Shown here piece after piece: positions 16,448-24,062 of a stretch of DNA of 47,101 nucleotides. This DNA comes from Planctomycetota bacterium (lineage in GTDB: Bacteria; Planctomycetota; B15-G4): the NCBI GenBank assembly GCA_003644265.1, contig QNBX01000014.1, forward strand, positions 1 to 47,101. The letters run 5' to 3'. The notes beneath the pieces were generated by a model, which was given only the letters and a program-made list of their open reading frames with translations, was not told the origin of the DNA and did no database searches. Each line of letters begins with the position of its first letter. The stretch's first letter is position 1. Position numbers and translations under genes: made by a program.

Positions 16448-16897
16448 TCAACGCTCGCCTCCCGCGCTCCCGGCCGGTTCGAGCGCGGCCGTGGCTTCAA
16501 TCTCCACCAAGCCACCCGGCTCCACCAGCGCGGCCACCTGCACCAACGCCATGACGGGGTAGTGCCGACCCATGAGCTCCTTCCAGGCCTCACCGATGGC
16601 GCGCAGGTTATCCATGTAGCCCGCCTTGTCCGTGACGTAGATCGTGAGCCGAACCACGTCGTTGGGACGCCCGCCCGCAGCGCTCACAACCGCCAGGCAG
16701 TTGGCCAGCGCCTGCCGGAACTGGGCCACGAAGCCGCCGCTCACCATGCGCTGATCGGTGTCCCAGGCGACCTGACCCGCCACGAACAGGAGCTCGCGCC
16801 CAGCCGGAACGCGGATGCCGTTGGCGTAGCCGCTGGGACGTGGCCAGCCCTCGGGCTGGATCACCTGCAAGCTCGCCACCGCTCGGGAGTCATTCAT
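16448..16897 (-). CDS. RidA/YjgF-family protein lacking the canonical arginine
   Basis: A 149-residue Rid-family protein, with family segments ELLFVAGQVAWD, FRQALANCLAVVSAAGG, DVVRLTIYVTD and GGLVEIEATAAL. True RidA enzymes hydrolyse reactive enamines/imines and use an Arg in the motif PARS (Arg105 of E. coli). The aligned segment here is YPVMALVQV, so that Arg is replaced by Met. Imine deaminase activity is therefore doubtful and it is better placed in one of the Rid4-7-like groups. Start ATG 16897 is chosen; an ATG at 16909 is in frame. It precedes argR by 43 bp. Confidence 0.85.
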   Translation of the reverse strand: MNDSRAVASLQVIQPEGWPRPSGYANGIRVPAGRELLFVAGQVAWDTDQRMVSGGFVAQFRQALANCLAVVSAAGGRPNDVVRLTIYVTDKAGYMDNLRAIGEAWKELMGRHYPVMALVQVAALVEPGGLVEIEATAALEPAGSAGGER

Positions 16898-16973
16898 GCA
16901 GCGGAGCATACTGCCCGCAGAATATGCGCGCGAGCGCTCGCACCGCGGGAGTGGCTCAGGAATGGCTCAGGTG

Positions 16974-18827
16974 CTAGTTCAGCGGGCCCGACAGGCCCGC
17001 ACCAAACGCGGTGTAGGTGCCCGGGTTGCTCGGGTCCTCGTCGACCGCGACCACCCACGTCTCCATACCCGCATCCGAGAGCTCCGCCACGGCGGCGTCC
17101 TTGGCCTCGACTTCGCTGGTCCCTGACACGATGGTGAAGGCCGAACCGTAGGTGATGGTCTCCTGGAAGCCACCCCCACCGTCCACGTCGCCGTTCTCGA
17201 TGACCAGCGCGGCCTGGAGGTCGCCCACCGCATCGCCAGTCGTCGCGGCCGGCTCCATGATCGTGTTCACGTTCTCGCCAGCATCCGCGGCATAGGCCTT
17301 CACGATGCCGGAGGCCTCAAACGACCAGAAGAAGTGATCGTCGCTGGTGCTGCCGGGGTCGGCCGTGCCGAACAGATCGACATCCATGACGCGCGAGAAG
17401 GTCAGATCGAGCACCTGGGAGGTGGTCGAGGACTTGAGCTCGATGCTGCCCACCACCGTGCGAGCGTCGAGGGCCAGGGTGTACTCCGTCGTGACGATCA
17501 CGCCGCGCCGAGGCATGAGCTGGTAGGGCACCAGCGCGCTCGACTTGACGAAACCGGCGCTGTTGTAGCCGCCGTTGTCGTCGACGAACGGACCCACCAC
17601 GAAGGAGCCCGGAACGATCGGCAGGCCCGCATCAAAGCCCGGATCGCCGGCATGGGTGCCGGCGCCCTGGTTGACCTCCGTCAGGCCGCCCGGGATGAGC
17701 GACTCATAGGTCAGGCCCCAGCCATCGGTGGCGGCGCCGTTGAGCAGCACATCAGGACCACCCACCTCACGGAAGCCAATGAAGTCCTCGATGAACGAGC
17801 CGTCCGGCGAGACACCCACCACCAACTCGGTGAAGTTGGTCAGGAAGGACGCCCGCTCCAACTCAAGCGTCAGCTCATAGGGGCCCGTGGTGGTGCCATG
17901 CTCGCCAGTGAAGGTCAGGTCGGGATCGGGTGCACTCTCCACGGCGATAGAGAACACGCCATCGCTGGGAATGGGTGCGATCAGACGGCTCAGCATGCCC
18001 TCGCCCGAGTCGTCGTCGTACGCCAGCAACTCCTGCGAATCGGCGTCGAAGAAGCCGATCATCGTGTCGAGATCGGCGTTGATCGTCGTGATGCCCTCGG
18101 GCAGCAGGGCCTCGGCGTGGATGATCGACAGCGCGCCGCCGTTGAAGCTGAAGTAGTCGACGTCGCCCTCGGTCAGCGTCAGGCCGGTGATATAGAGCGG
18201 CATGCCGGTGATCATCTTGGGCGGGTCGAGGATGACCATCGAGCTCTCCGGCAAGGAGTTGTTGGGCTCGTAGTCGTCGGGCTCCACGGGGGCACCGGCC
18301 GTGGCGGCCTGGCTGCCGCCGCCAGCGAGAGCCTGATCCAGCAGCGAGGCATCGAGCACGCCGCGGCGCACACCGATGGCCGTCCGGAACAGGGCCAGAT
18401 CAACAGGAGGGTGGTCGGACAGCCCCTCGGTCCACATGCCGGTCACGGGCGCCACGATCTCGTGGCGCAAGCTGACCGGGTTCTTCTCCACCAGGTATGA
18501 GCCCAGCAGCACGGACGGATCAGTCCCGAGCATGGCCACGAGCGTGTCGCCCACAGACACAGGCGGGCGACCGTCCACCACCAAGTTCAGCGAGGCCGGC
18601 AGGGCCCCTCCCAGCAATGACTGGCTGACGGACAGCTCCAGGATGGTCCTGTCGGTGTCGGGGACGACCTGCATGGCATCCACCGTCACCAGAGCGACAG
18701 CATCCGCCGCATCGACTTCGTCGCCGGTGGTCGAGGGGGAGAGGAGGCTGATCACGCCCATCGGGAAGGCGAGACACAGCACGAGGGCGAGAGCCCCCAG
18801 GGAAACCTGGTGTCGGGTGACATTCAT
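16974..18827 (-). CDS. Large secreted protein with a PPC-like domain
   Basis: A 617-residue exported protein with an N-terminal hydrophobic signal (LGALALVLCLAFPMGVISLL). Residues ~60-150 look like a beta domain (ILELSVSQSLLGG, SLNLVVDGRPPVSVGDTLVAML). From ~190 the segment DDYEPNNSLPES ... LTEGDVDYFSFNGG is the hallmark of bacterial pre-peptidase C-terminal (PPC) domains, which are extracellular beta-sandwiches. An Asp-rich calcium-type loop follows (AYDDDSGEGMLSRL). The C-terminal ~300 residues are strand-rich and unassigned. No protease motif is visible. It is divergent from the O-antigen ligase gene across a 244-bp gap. Confidence 0.75.
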   Translation of the reverse strand: MNVTRHQVSLGALALVLCLAFPMGVISLLSPSTTGDEVDAADAVALVTVDAMQVVPDTDRTILELSVSQSLLGGALPASLNLVVDGRPPVSVGDTLVAMLGTDPSVLLGSYLVEKNPVSLRHEIVAPVTGMWTEGLSDHPPVDLALFRTAIGVRRGVLDASLLDQALAGGGSQAATAGAPVEPDDYEPNNSLPESSMVILDPPKMITGMPLYITGLTLTEGDVDYFSFNGGALSIIHAEALLPEGITTINADLDTMIGFFDADSQELLAYDDDSGEGMLSRLIAPIPSDGVFSIAVESAPDPDLTFTGEHGTTTGPYELTLELERASFLTNFTELVVGVSPDGSFIEDFIGFREVGGPDVLLNGAATDGWGLTYESLIPGGLTEVNQGAGTHAGDPGFDAGLPIVPGSFVVGPFVDDNGGYNSAGFVKSSALVPYQLMPRRGVIVTTEYTLALDARTVVGSIELKSSTTSQVLDLTFSRVMDVDLFGTADPGSTSDDHFFWSFEASGIVKAYAADAGENVNTIMEPAATTGDAVGDLQAALVIENGDVDGGGGFQETITYGSAFTIVSGTSEVEAKDAAVAELSDAGMETWVVAVDEDPSNPGTYTAFGAGLSGPLN

Positions 18828-19071
18828 CGGGACCGGAACCTCGGGGTCGGGTGCTTCGGTTGGAGCCGGGTCTGCGGATACAATGGCTGGCCGAGTGAAG
18901 CACCGGACGGCCAGTCAGCCAACAGCCAACTGCAAACAATACTCGCGGACCCTGGCATCGTCTAGACGCACGCATGAGCCCAATATCACGCATCCATGGG
19001 TTTTTGCGTCGACTTGGCGCGCCCCCCGCAGTCTGCGTCGGGGTGGGGGTAGCACTACTGACGGATAGCGG

Positions 19072-20844
19072 ATGTCGCTCATGACGTGGTCTTCGGCCGC
19101 CGGTTCGCGAAACCTGAACGGGATCGCCCGCTGGGCGCTGCTGCTGGGCCTGCTGGCCCTGGCGGTCGTACCCGACGAAGCCATCCTGCGCCCCAAGGTG
19201 GTCTGGGGCCGCGGGCTGATCCTCATGGCCGTGTGCCTGGCAGGCGCCTCGGCGGCGCTGGCGGGCCGCATCGAGCTGCGTTGGCGCACGTTCCTGCTGG
19301 TCTCGCTGCTGCCCGCTGGCCTGGCCCTGCTGCGCGCCCTGCTGGGACCGTTGGACAGCGAGGCGCTGGCCCGGGACGAGATCGGTCGCCTGGCCTTGCT
19401 GCCGGCCGCAGCCTGGGCCGCCGCCGTGCTGATGGACGGGCCCCGCTGGCGCCGACGCTTTGTCATCGCCTTGGCCCTGGGCGGCATCTGGGTCGGGGGA
19501 TATGCAGTGCTACAGCGCCTGGGTGGCGTGCTCCCCATGGGGGTCGCGCCCACCGCCCGGGCCGTGGCCGGCTTTGGCAACCCGGTCTTCCTGGGGGCCT
19601 GGCTGGTCCTGACCACCCCGCTGCTGCTGGCCGAAGCCCTGGTCGAGCCCGGAGCCAGCCGCTGGCTCTCCGCCCTGGCCGCCGGCCTGTGCCTGCCCGC
19701 CCTGCTGGGCACAGGCACCGCGGGGGCCTGGCTCGGCTTTGCCGTGGCCCTGTTGGTCGGCGTGCTGCTGGTCGTGCCGGCCTCGCGCGCCCTGACCCTG
19801 ACCCTGGCCCTGGCCGGCGTGGCCCTGGCGGGACTGCTGTTCATGCATCCCGACGTGCTGCTGCGTCCGCGCACCCACGGCCTGATCTGGCGCGACACCC
19901 TGGGCATGATCCTCGACCAGCCCTGGGGCGTAGGACCGGGGCAGTTCCAGGTGGCCTTCCTCCCGTTTGCGTCCGAGGACCTGCTGGCTGCCCATCCGCG
20001 CTCGTCGGTGATCATCAACGACGCCCACAGCGAACCGCTGCAGCTCGTGGCCGAACTGGGCTGGGCTGGCGTGCTGGTCATGCTCTGGGTCATCTCCGCC
20101 CTGGCGACGTCCGTCCGCCGCGTGCTGGGGCCACCCGCCGAGCGCGCCAAGGACGGGCTGCGGCTGGCGGCCGCGCTGGCGGGAGCCTCCGGCTGCTTGG
20201 CGCAGTCCTTCGTCTCTCCCGACCTGCGCTTCCATGTGACGACGGTCATGTTGGGCCTGATGCTGGGTCTGTGTGCCAGCTTTGACGACTCGAGGGCCGT
20301 GGCGTTACCTGCCGGACGCAGCGGACGCATGGCCCTGGCCCTTGTGGCCCTCCTCGGGCTGGGTGGGACAGCCTGGGCGGGCTGGGAGCACCTCTCCATC
20401 GCCAAGCGCCTGCCCCCGAGCCTGGCGCTGGAGCTGACCCCGGCGGACGCCCTGCGCCTGTCCAAGCTGCGCGAGGACGCGGCCAGCTTCCCCGACGATC
20501 CCGGCGCCCACTACGACCTCGCCACCGCCCTGGCGGCGCAGCGTCGCTTTGGCGAGGCCGTGTTGGTCATGCGCAGGGCCGACGACCTGGCGCCGGGCAA
20601 CGCCTCCATCATTCGGAGCCTGGGGCTGATCACAACCCTGGCCGGGCAGTTCGACGCGGCCGCGCCCCTGCTGACCCAGGCCCTGGCCAACCGGCCTGAC
20701 GACCTGGACCTGCGCTACATGCTGGCCTACTGCTCGTTCGGGCGCGGCGACATCCGCGGCGCCATCCTGCAGGCAGAGGCCGTGCTGGCCGCCGACCCTG
20801 AGCACGTCCGCGCGCGGCTGCTGCTCCAGCGCCTGCGGAAATGA
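19072..20844 (+). CDS. O-antigen ligase/polymerase-like protein with C-terminal TPRs
   Basis: A 590-residue protein with about 10-12 membrane helices (residues ~15-440) and a TPR tail (~475-590; AHYDLATALAAQRRFGEAVLVMRRADDLAPGN and following units). The Wzy/WaaL-type core is seen in GFGNPVFLGAWLVLTTPLL and in the periplasmic loop with NDAHSEPLQLVAELGWAG, which corresponds to the H-[NS]-x-x-L motif of the Wzy_C family. Such proteins join or polymerise lipid-linked glycans at the outer face of the inner membrane. Ligase and polymerase cannot be told apart from sequence. It opens the polysaccharide region. ATGs at 19072 and 19081 are both possible starts. Confidence 0.82.
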   Translation: MSLMTWSSAAGSRNLNGIARWALLLGLLALAVVPDEAILRPKVVWGRGLILMAVCLAGASAALAGRIELRWRTFLLVSLLPAGLALLRALLGPLDSEALARDEIGRLALLPAAAWAAAVLMDGPRWRRRFVIALALGGIWVGGYAVLQRLGGVLPMGVAPTARAVAGFGNPVFLGAWLVLTTPLLLAEALVEPGASRWLSALAAGLCLPALLGTGTAGAWLGFAVALLVGVLLVVPASRALTLTLALAGVALAGLLFMHPDVLLRPRTHGLIWRDTLGMILDQPWGVGPGQFQVAFLPFASEDLLAAHPRSSVIINDAHSEPLQLVAELGWAGVLVMLWVISALATSVRRVLGPPAERAKDGLRLAAALAGASGCLAQSFVSPDLRFHVTTVMLGLMLGLCASFDDSRAVALPAGRSGRMALALVALLGLGGTAWAGWEHLSIAKRLPPSLALELTPADALRLSKLREDAASFPDDPGAHYDLATALAAQRRFGEAVLVMRRADDLAPGNASIIRSLGLITTLAGQFDAAAPLLTQALANRPDDLDLRYMLAYCSFGRGDIRGAILQAEAVLAADPEHVRARLLLQRLRK

Positions 20845-20846
20845 CC

Positions 20847-20881
20847 GTGCGCCGGTCCGGAGCAAAACCGGACCGGCGCAC
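20847..20881. terminator. Bidirectional intrinsic terminator
   Basis: A perfect 14-bp stem (20847-20860 with 20868-20881; arm GTGCGCCGGTCCGG) and a 7-nt AGCAAAA loop sit between two convergent genes, 3 bp after one stop and 27 bp from the other. Neither side has a strong T-run, so Rho or the stem alone may be needed. Confidence 0.7.
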
Positions 20882-20907
20882 GCACAGCAGCTGAGCGTCA
20901 GCCGCCG

Positions 20908-22461
20908 TCAGGGCGTCGTGCCCCTCAAACCGTTGGTGGCCACCAGGCCGCCGGGGGCGCTGCCATCGACGATCCAGACCTGGTGATACAGGTCCAGCTC
21001 CGGCGGCAGGATGTCCGGGATGATGAAGCTCATCCGCAGGTGTCCAGACGCATTGGTGGAGAAACCCTCCACCAGCAGGTCGGGCGCAGGCACCAACACG
21101 CCGCCGCGGAAGGCGAGGTCGATCTGGGCCAGCCCGACGACCAGCGTGATCGAGGACGTCGAGACGTCCGTGTCCACGAAGTAGTGCACCCAGGAGTGGC
21201 CACTCAGGTCACCGCCAGCCGAGAGGCTCGGCTCGATGCTGCCAGGCACCGGCTGCCACGCCGAACCCAGGTTGACCCAGCGCGACAGCAGGCTGCGGAA
21301 CAGGTCGTTGGGCTGGCTGTTGGTGTTGGCTACGGCCAGCTCAACGGAGCCGTCGTTATCCAGATCGGCGAAGATCCCCAGGCGCGAATCGTCAGCACCC
21401 AGCACCACCGGCCCGTTCCCGCGACTCACCAGCGACGCCCCGTCGTTGACGTAGAAGAAGTTGGCCTGGTTGCGGTTGGCCACGAACAGGTCGATGTCGC
21501 CGTCGCCATCCGCGTCGCCGAAGGTGCCGGCGAAGCTGTCGCCCGCAGCCTGTGACGGAGCCTGACCCGCCGCCAGGGAGAAGGCGCCGGAGCCGCCGTT
21601 GTTGAACAGTTCGTTGGTCTGGTTCTTGCGGTTGGCCACGAACAGGTCGAGGTCACCGTCGCCATCCCAGTCGGCCAAGGACACGCCGAACGACTTGCTG
21701 GTCGAGGTCGTCGCCGGGTCGCCGGTCAGCCCCAGGAAGTCGCCCTGGGTCCCGCCCTGCACGCCGCCCTGGTTCAGGTACACGAAGTTGGCCTCGTCGT
21801 TGCTGTTGGCAAACACGAGATCAGCGTCGCCATCTCCGTCGAGGTCGCCGGAGGCCAGGCCACGGGAGGAGGCCTCATCCGTCACCACAGGGCCGACGGC
21901 GTCTTGGGTGAACGAGCCGCTGCCGTTGTTGCGGTACACGAAGTTGGGCTCGCCGCGGTTGGCGAAGGCCAGATCGAGGTCACCGTCGCCGTCGACGTCC
22001 AGGAACAGCGGCGCGTAGCTGTCGCCGCCACCCTGGGACACGGCGTCGAGCAGCATGTTCGTGAAGCGGTTGGCCCACGAGTCGCTCGGCGGCCCGTTGT
22101 TGCGGAACAGGCTGTTGTCCTGACCGCCTCCGTTGGCGATGGCCAGATCGATGTCGCCGTCGCCGTCGATGTCGCCGCCGGCCGCCCCGTAGCTGTTCTC
22201 GGAGATGCCTGTGATTCCCGTGGAGAGGACGGACTCGAGCACACCGTCGCCGCGGTTCTCCAGCAACAGGTTGGGCTGGGCGTAGTTGATGACCAGCATG
22301 TCCTGGTCGCCGTCCTGGTCGAGGTCTGCCACGAACAGAGAGCGCGTATCGGACGTACCGACCGTCAGGGTGCTGGTGTCATCAGCCTTGAAGATCAGCG
22401 ACTGGCCGGCGACAGAGGAGGCCAGCAGAACGCCGGCGACAAGGGTGATCAGGGTCTTCAT
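20908..22461 (-). CDS. Secreted FG-GAP/VCBS repeat protein (seven-bladed propeller)
   Basis: A 517-residue exported protein: signal peptide MKTLITLVAGVLLASSVAGQ, then seven repeats each carrying a calcium-type DxDxDGDxD motif followed by an [LI][AF][VI]AN-like strand (ADLDQDGDQD, GDIDGDGDID, LDVDGDGDLD, GDLDGDGDAD, ADWDGDGDLD, GDADGDGDID, ADLDNDGSVE). Seven units predict a complete beta-propeller, as in integrin-alpha-like VCBS proteins. The C-terminal ~130 residues form a separate beta domain ending in LDLYHQVWIVDGSAPGG...ATNGLRGTTP, a tail often seen in planctomycete secreted proteins and possibly used for anchoring. The last repeat (DNDGSVE) is the most degenerate. It probably binds ligands or the cell surface. 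Confidence 0.88.
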   Translation of the reverse strand: MKTLITLVAGVLLASSVAGQSLIFKADDTSTLTVGTSDTRSLFVADLDQDGDQDMLVINYAQPNLLLENRGDGVLESVLSTGITGISENSYGAAGGDIDGDGDIDLAIANGGGQDNSLFRNNGPPSDSWANRFTNMLLDAVSQGGGDSYAPLFLDVDGDGDLDLAFANRGEPNFVYRNNGSGSFTQDAVGPVVTDEASSRGLASGDLDGDGDADLVFANSNDEANFVYLNQGGVQGGTQGDFLGLTGDPATTSTSKSFGVSLADWDGDGDLDLFVANRKNQTNELFNNGGSGAFSLAAGQAPSQAAGDSFAGTFGDADGDGDIDLFVANRNQANFFYVNDGASLVSRGNGPVVLGADDSRLGIFADLDNDGSVELAVANTNSQPNDLFRSLLSRWVNLGSAWQPVPGSIEPSLSAGGDLSGHSWVHYFVDTDVSTSSITLVVGLAQIDLAFRGGVLVPAPDLLVEGFSTNASGHLRMSFIIPDILPPELDLYHQVWIVDGSAPGGLVATNGLRGTTP

Positions 22462-22708
22462 GGTGGGTCGAAACTCGGATGGGAGCGCGTAGCGATCGAG
22501 AGGTCGTCGGCACCTATCGGCCAGGGGTGGCCCGGCCCTGAGCCCATCTCCCGCGCCAGAGCGGGCCCCCGGCTGGCCGGAACGACCCGCCGGGGGCCGT
22601 GCAGAGGGCCCGAAGCCGTTGTCCGCCTCGCTGGTAGCCGGTAACCTCGCCGCGCAGAGGGCAGGACCGCCCCCTCGCCGGGGACGCGGCTGCTGAAGCG
22701 TCGCACTC

Positions 22709-22738
22709 CCGTGGGCCGCGTCGGGACGCGGCCCACGG
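22709..22738 (+). promoter_or_regulatory. Perfect hairpin in the leader of the triple-repeat gene
   Basis: A 14-bp perfect stem (22709-22722 with 22725-22738; arm CCGTGGGCCGCGTC) with a 2-nt loop ends 13 nt before the GGAGG of the next gene. In the mRNA it could act as an attenuator or affect ribosome access. It has no T-run behind it. The rest of the 22462-22766 gap holds no gene I can support. Confidence 0.5.
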
Positions 22739-22751
22739 AACCGGCCACACC

Positions 22752-22756
22752 GGAGG
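22752..22756 (+). promoter_or_regulatory. Ribosome binding site GGAGG
   Basis: A full GGAGG lies 10 nt before the ATG at 22767. It selects that start over an in-frame TTG at 22758, which is too close. Such a strong site is rare in this window. Confidence 0.75.
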
Positions 22757-22766
22757 ATTGATCAAC

Positions 22767-23801
22767 ATGAGCCAGACCACAGCGAGCCAGACCTCCCCGA
22801 ACGCCCTGGGCCTGCTCGATCGCTTGAGCAGCCTCTTCCGGACCTACGCCATCCCAGAGGGCTCCATCCTCGTGAAGGCGCCCTTCTCCAATGACGACCG
22901 CAGCTGCTGGACGTTTCATGTGCCCGCCGAATGGACCAGCGACGCCGACGGCAGCTCGTGCGTGCGGGTGCTGGAGGACGGGCAGCACCTGGGCCCGGCG
23001 GGCGTCTCCCACGACGACGTGCGCACCCTGGGACGCGGGCGCTACAGCCACTGGGGCGACAAGCTCTACTTCTCCAGCAGCGACAACAGCGACCCCAACA
23101 CCAACGGACGCAGCTACTCGGTGGTGCCGCCCGCGGGCTGGACCTCAGACGAGCCCGACGGTTCGTGGTCGCGGCTCCCGTCGCAGCTCTCCAAGGGCGA
23201 ACAGATCGAGGTGGAGTGGACGCTGGAGGACGTCAGCCCGGCACAGATCCGCGACGCCGACGGAGGCGCCTTCCGCATCGAGCTGCGCGACCGCTGGCCC
23301 ACCGATGAAGACGGCCTGAGCACGCTGCTGTTACTGGAGGACGGAAAGCCCCTGGCGCGCCCCCACGCGTCCGCGGCCGACGTGGCGTCCCTGGGTCAGG
23401 GCCGCTACACGCACGCCAGCGACCACGTGCTCTTCTCCACCAGCGACGGCAGCGACCCGCGTCAGAACCAGCGCCACTACCAGCTGGCCCACGCCGAGGC
23501 CTTCGTGTTTGCCCACGCGTTGACGCCGCCCAGCGCGAACGAAGGTCACTGCTGGGAGTTGGTGGGCCTGCCGGCCAGCTGGCCCTCGGATCAGGACGGC
23601 GGCACGTCGCTGGTGCGGGTGCTGGAGGACGGTCGGCTGCTGGGCCCCCACAACGCGCCGCACGACGGCATCCGCTCGACAGGCGGCGGCGGCTACAGCC
23701 ATTGGGGCGACCGGCTGTGGTTCTCCACCAGCGACAACAGCGACCCCAACACCAACGGACGCACCTACACCGTGGTCCAGCTGAGCGACGGCGCGGGCTG
23801 A
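22767..23801 (+). CDS. Cytoplasmic triple-repeat protein, unrecognised domain family
   Basis: A 344-residue protein without signal peptide or membrane helix. It contains three copies of a ~73-residue domain (about 47-120, 168-240, 262-336). Each copy has the order W-x-[ST]-D-x-D-G, [VL]LEDG, a His/Asp stretch ending in G-x-G-[RG]-Y-[ST]-H, then [LV]-x-F-S-[ST]-SD-x-SDP-x-x-N-x-R-x-Y. Copies 1 and 3 keep YSHWGD and SDNSDPNTNGR exactly; copy 2 has diverged (YTHASDH, SDGSDPRQNQR). I have a faint memory of similar motifs near polysaccharide genes but cannot name a family. It sits between the ligase/VCBS genes and the glycosyltransferase operons with its own leader. A carbohydrate-related role is suggested only by position and by the polar, aromatic motifs. 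Confidence 0.85.
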   Translation: MSQTTASQTSPNALGLLDRLSSLFRTYAIPEGSILVKAPFSNDDRSCWTFHVPAEWTSDADGSSCVRVLEDGQHLGPAGVSHDDVRTLGRGRYSHWGDKLYFSSSDNSDPNTNGRSYSVVPPAGWTSDEPDGSWSRLPSQLSKGEQIEVEWTLEDVSPAQIRDADGGAFRIELRDRWPTDEDGLSTLLLLEDGKPLARPHASAADVASLGQGRYTHASDHVLFSTSDGSDPRQNQRHYQLAHAEAFVFAHALTPPSANEGHCWELVGLPASWPSDQDGGTSLVRVLEDGRLLGPHNAPHDGIRSTGGGGYSHWGDRLWFSTSDNSDPNTNGRTYTVVQLSDGAG

Positions 23802-24062
23802 GCCCTGGCGCAGGGGCCCTACGGGCACCTCACTGGCTGGCTCCGAAGACCGACCCACCTCTCTCCGGCGCAGCTCAGTAGGCTACCGGCGCGAAGCCCC
23901 CAGCCCGCCGACCCAGCTCTGCAACCTGCGAGCGCCAAGTCCCCAGCGAGCCGACGCTGGCTCTGCAGCCGGGCGGCGCCAAGTCCCTGGCCAGCCGCCC
24001 CCGGTCGCAGCAGCCCGCCGGCGCAGGCGACCAGGGGGCCCTCGCTGCCGAGCGCCGCGCCC

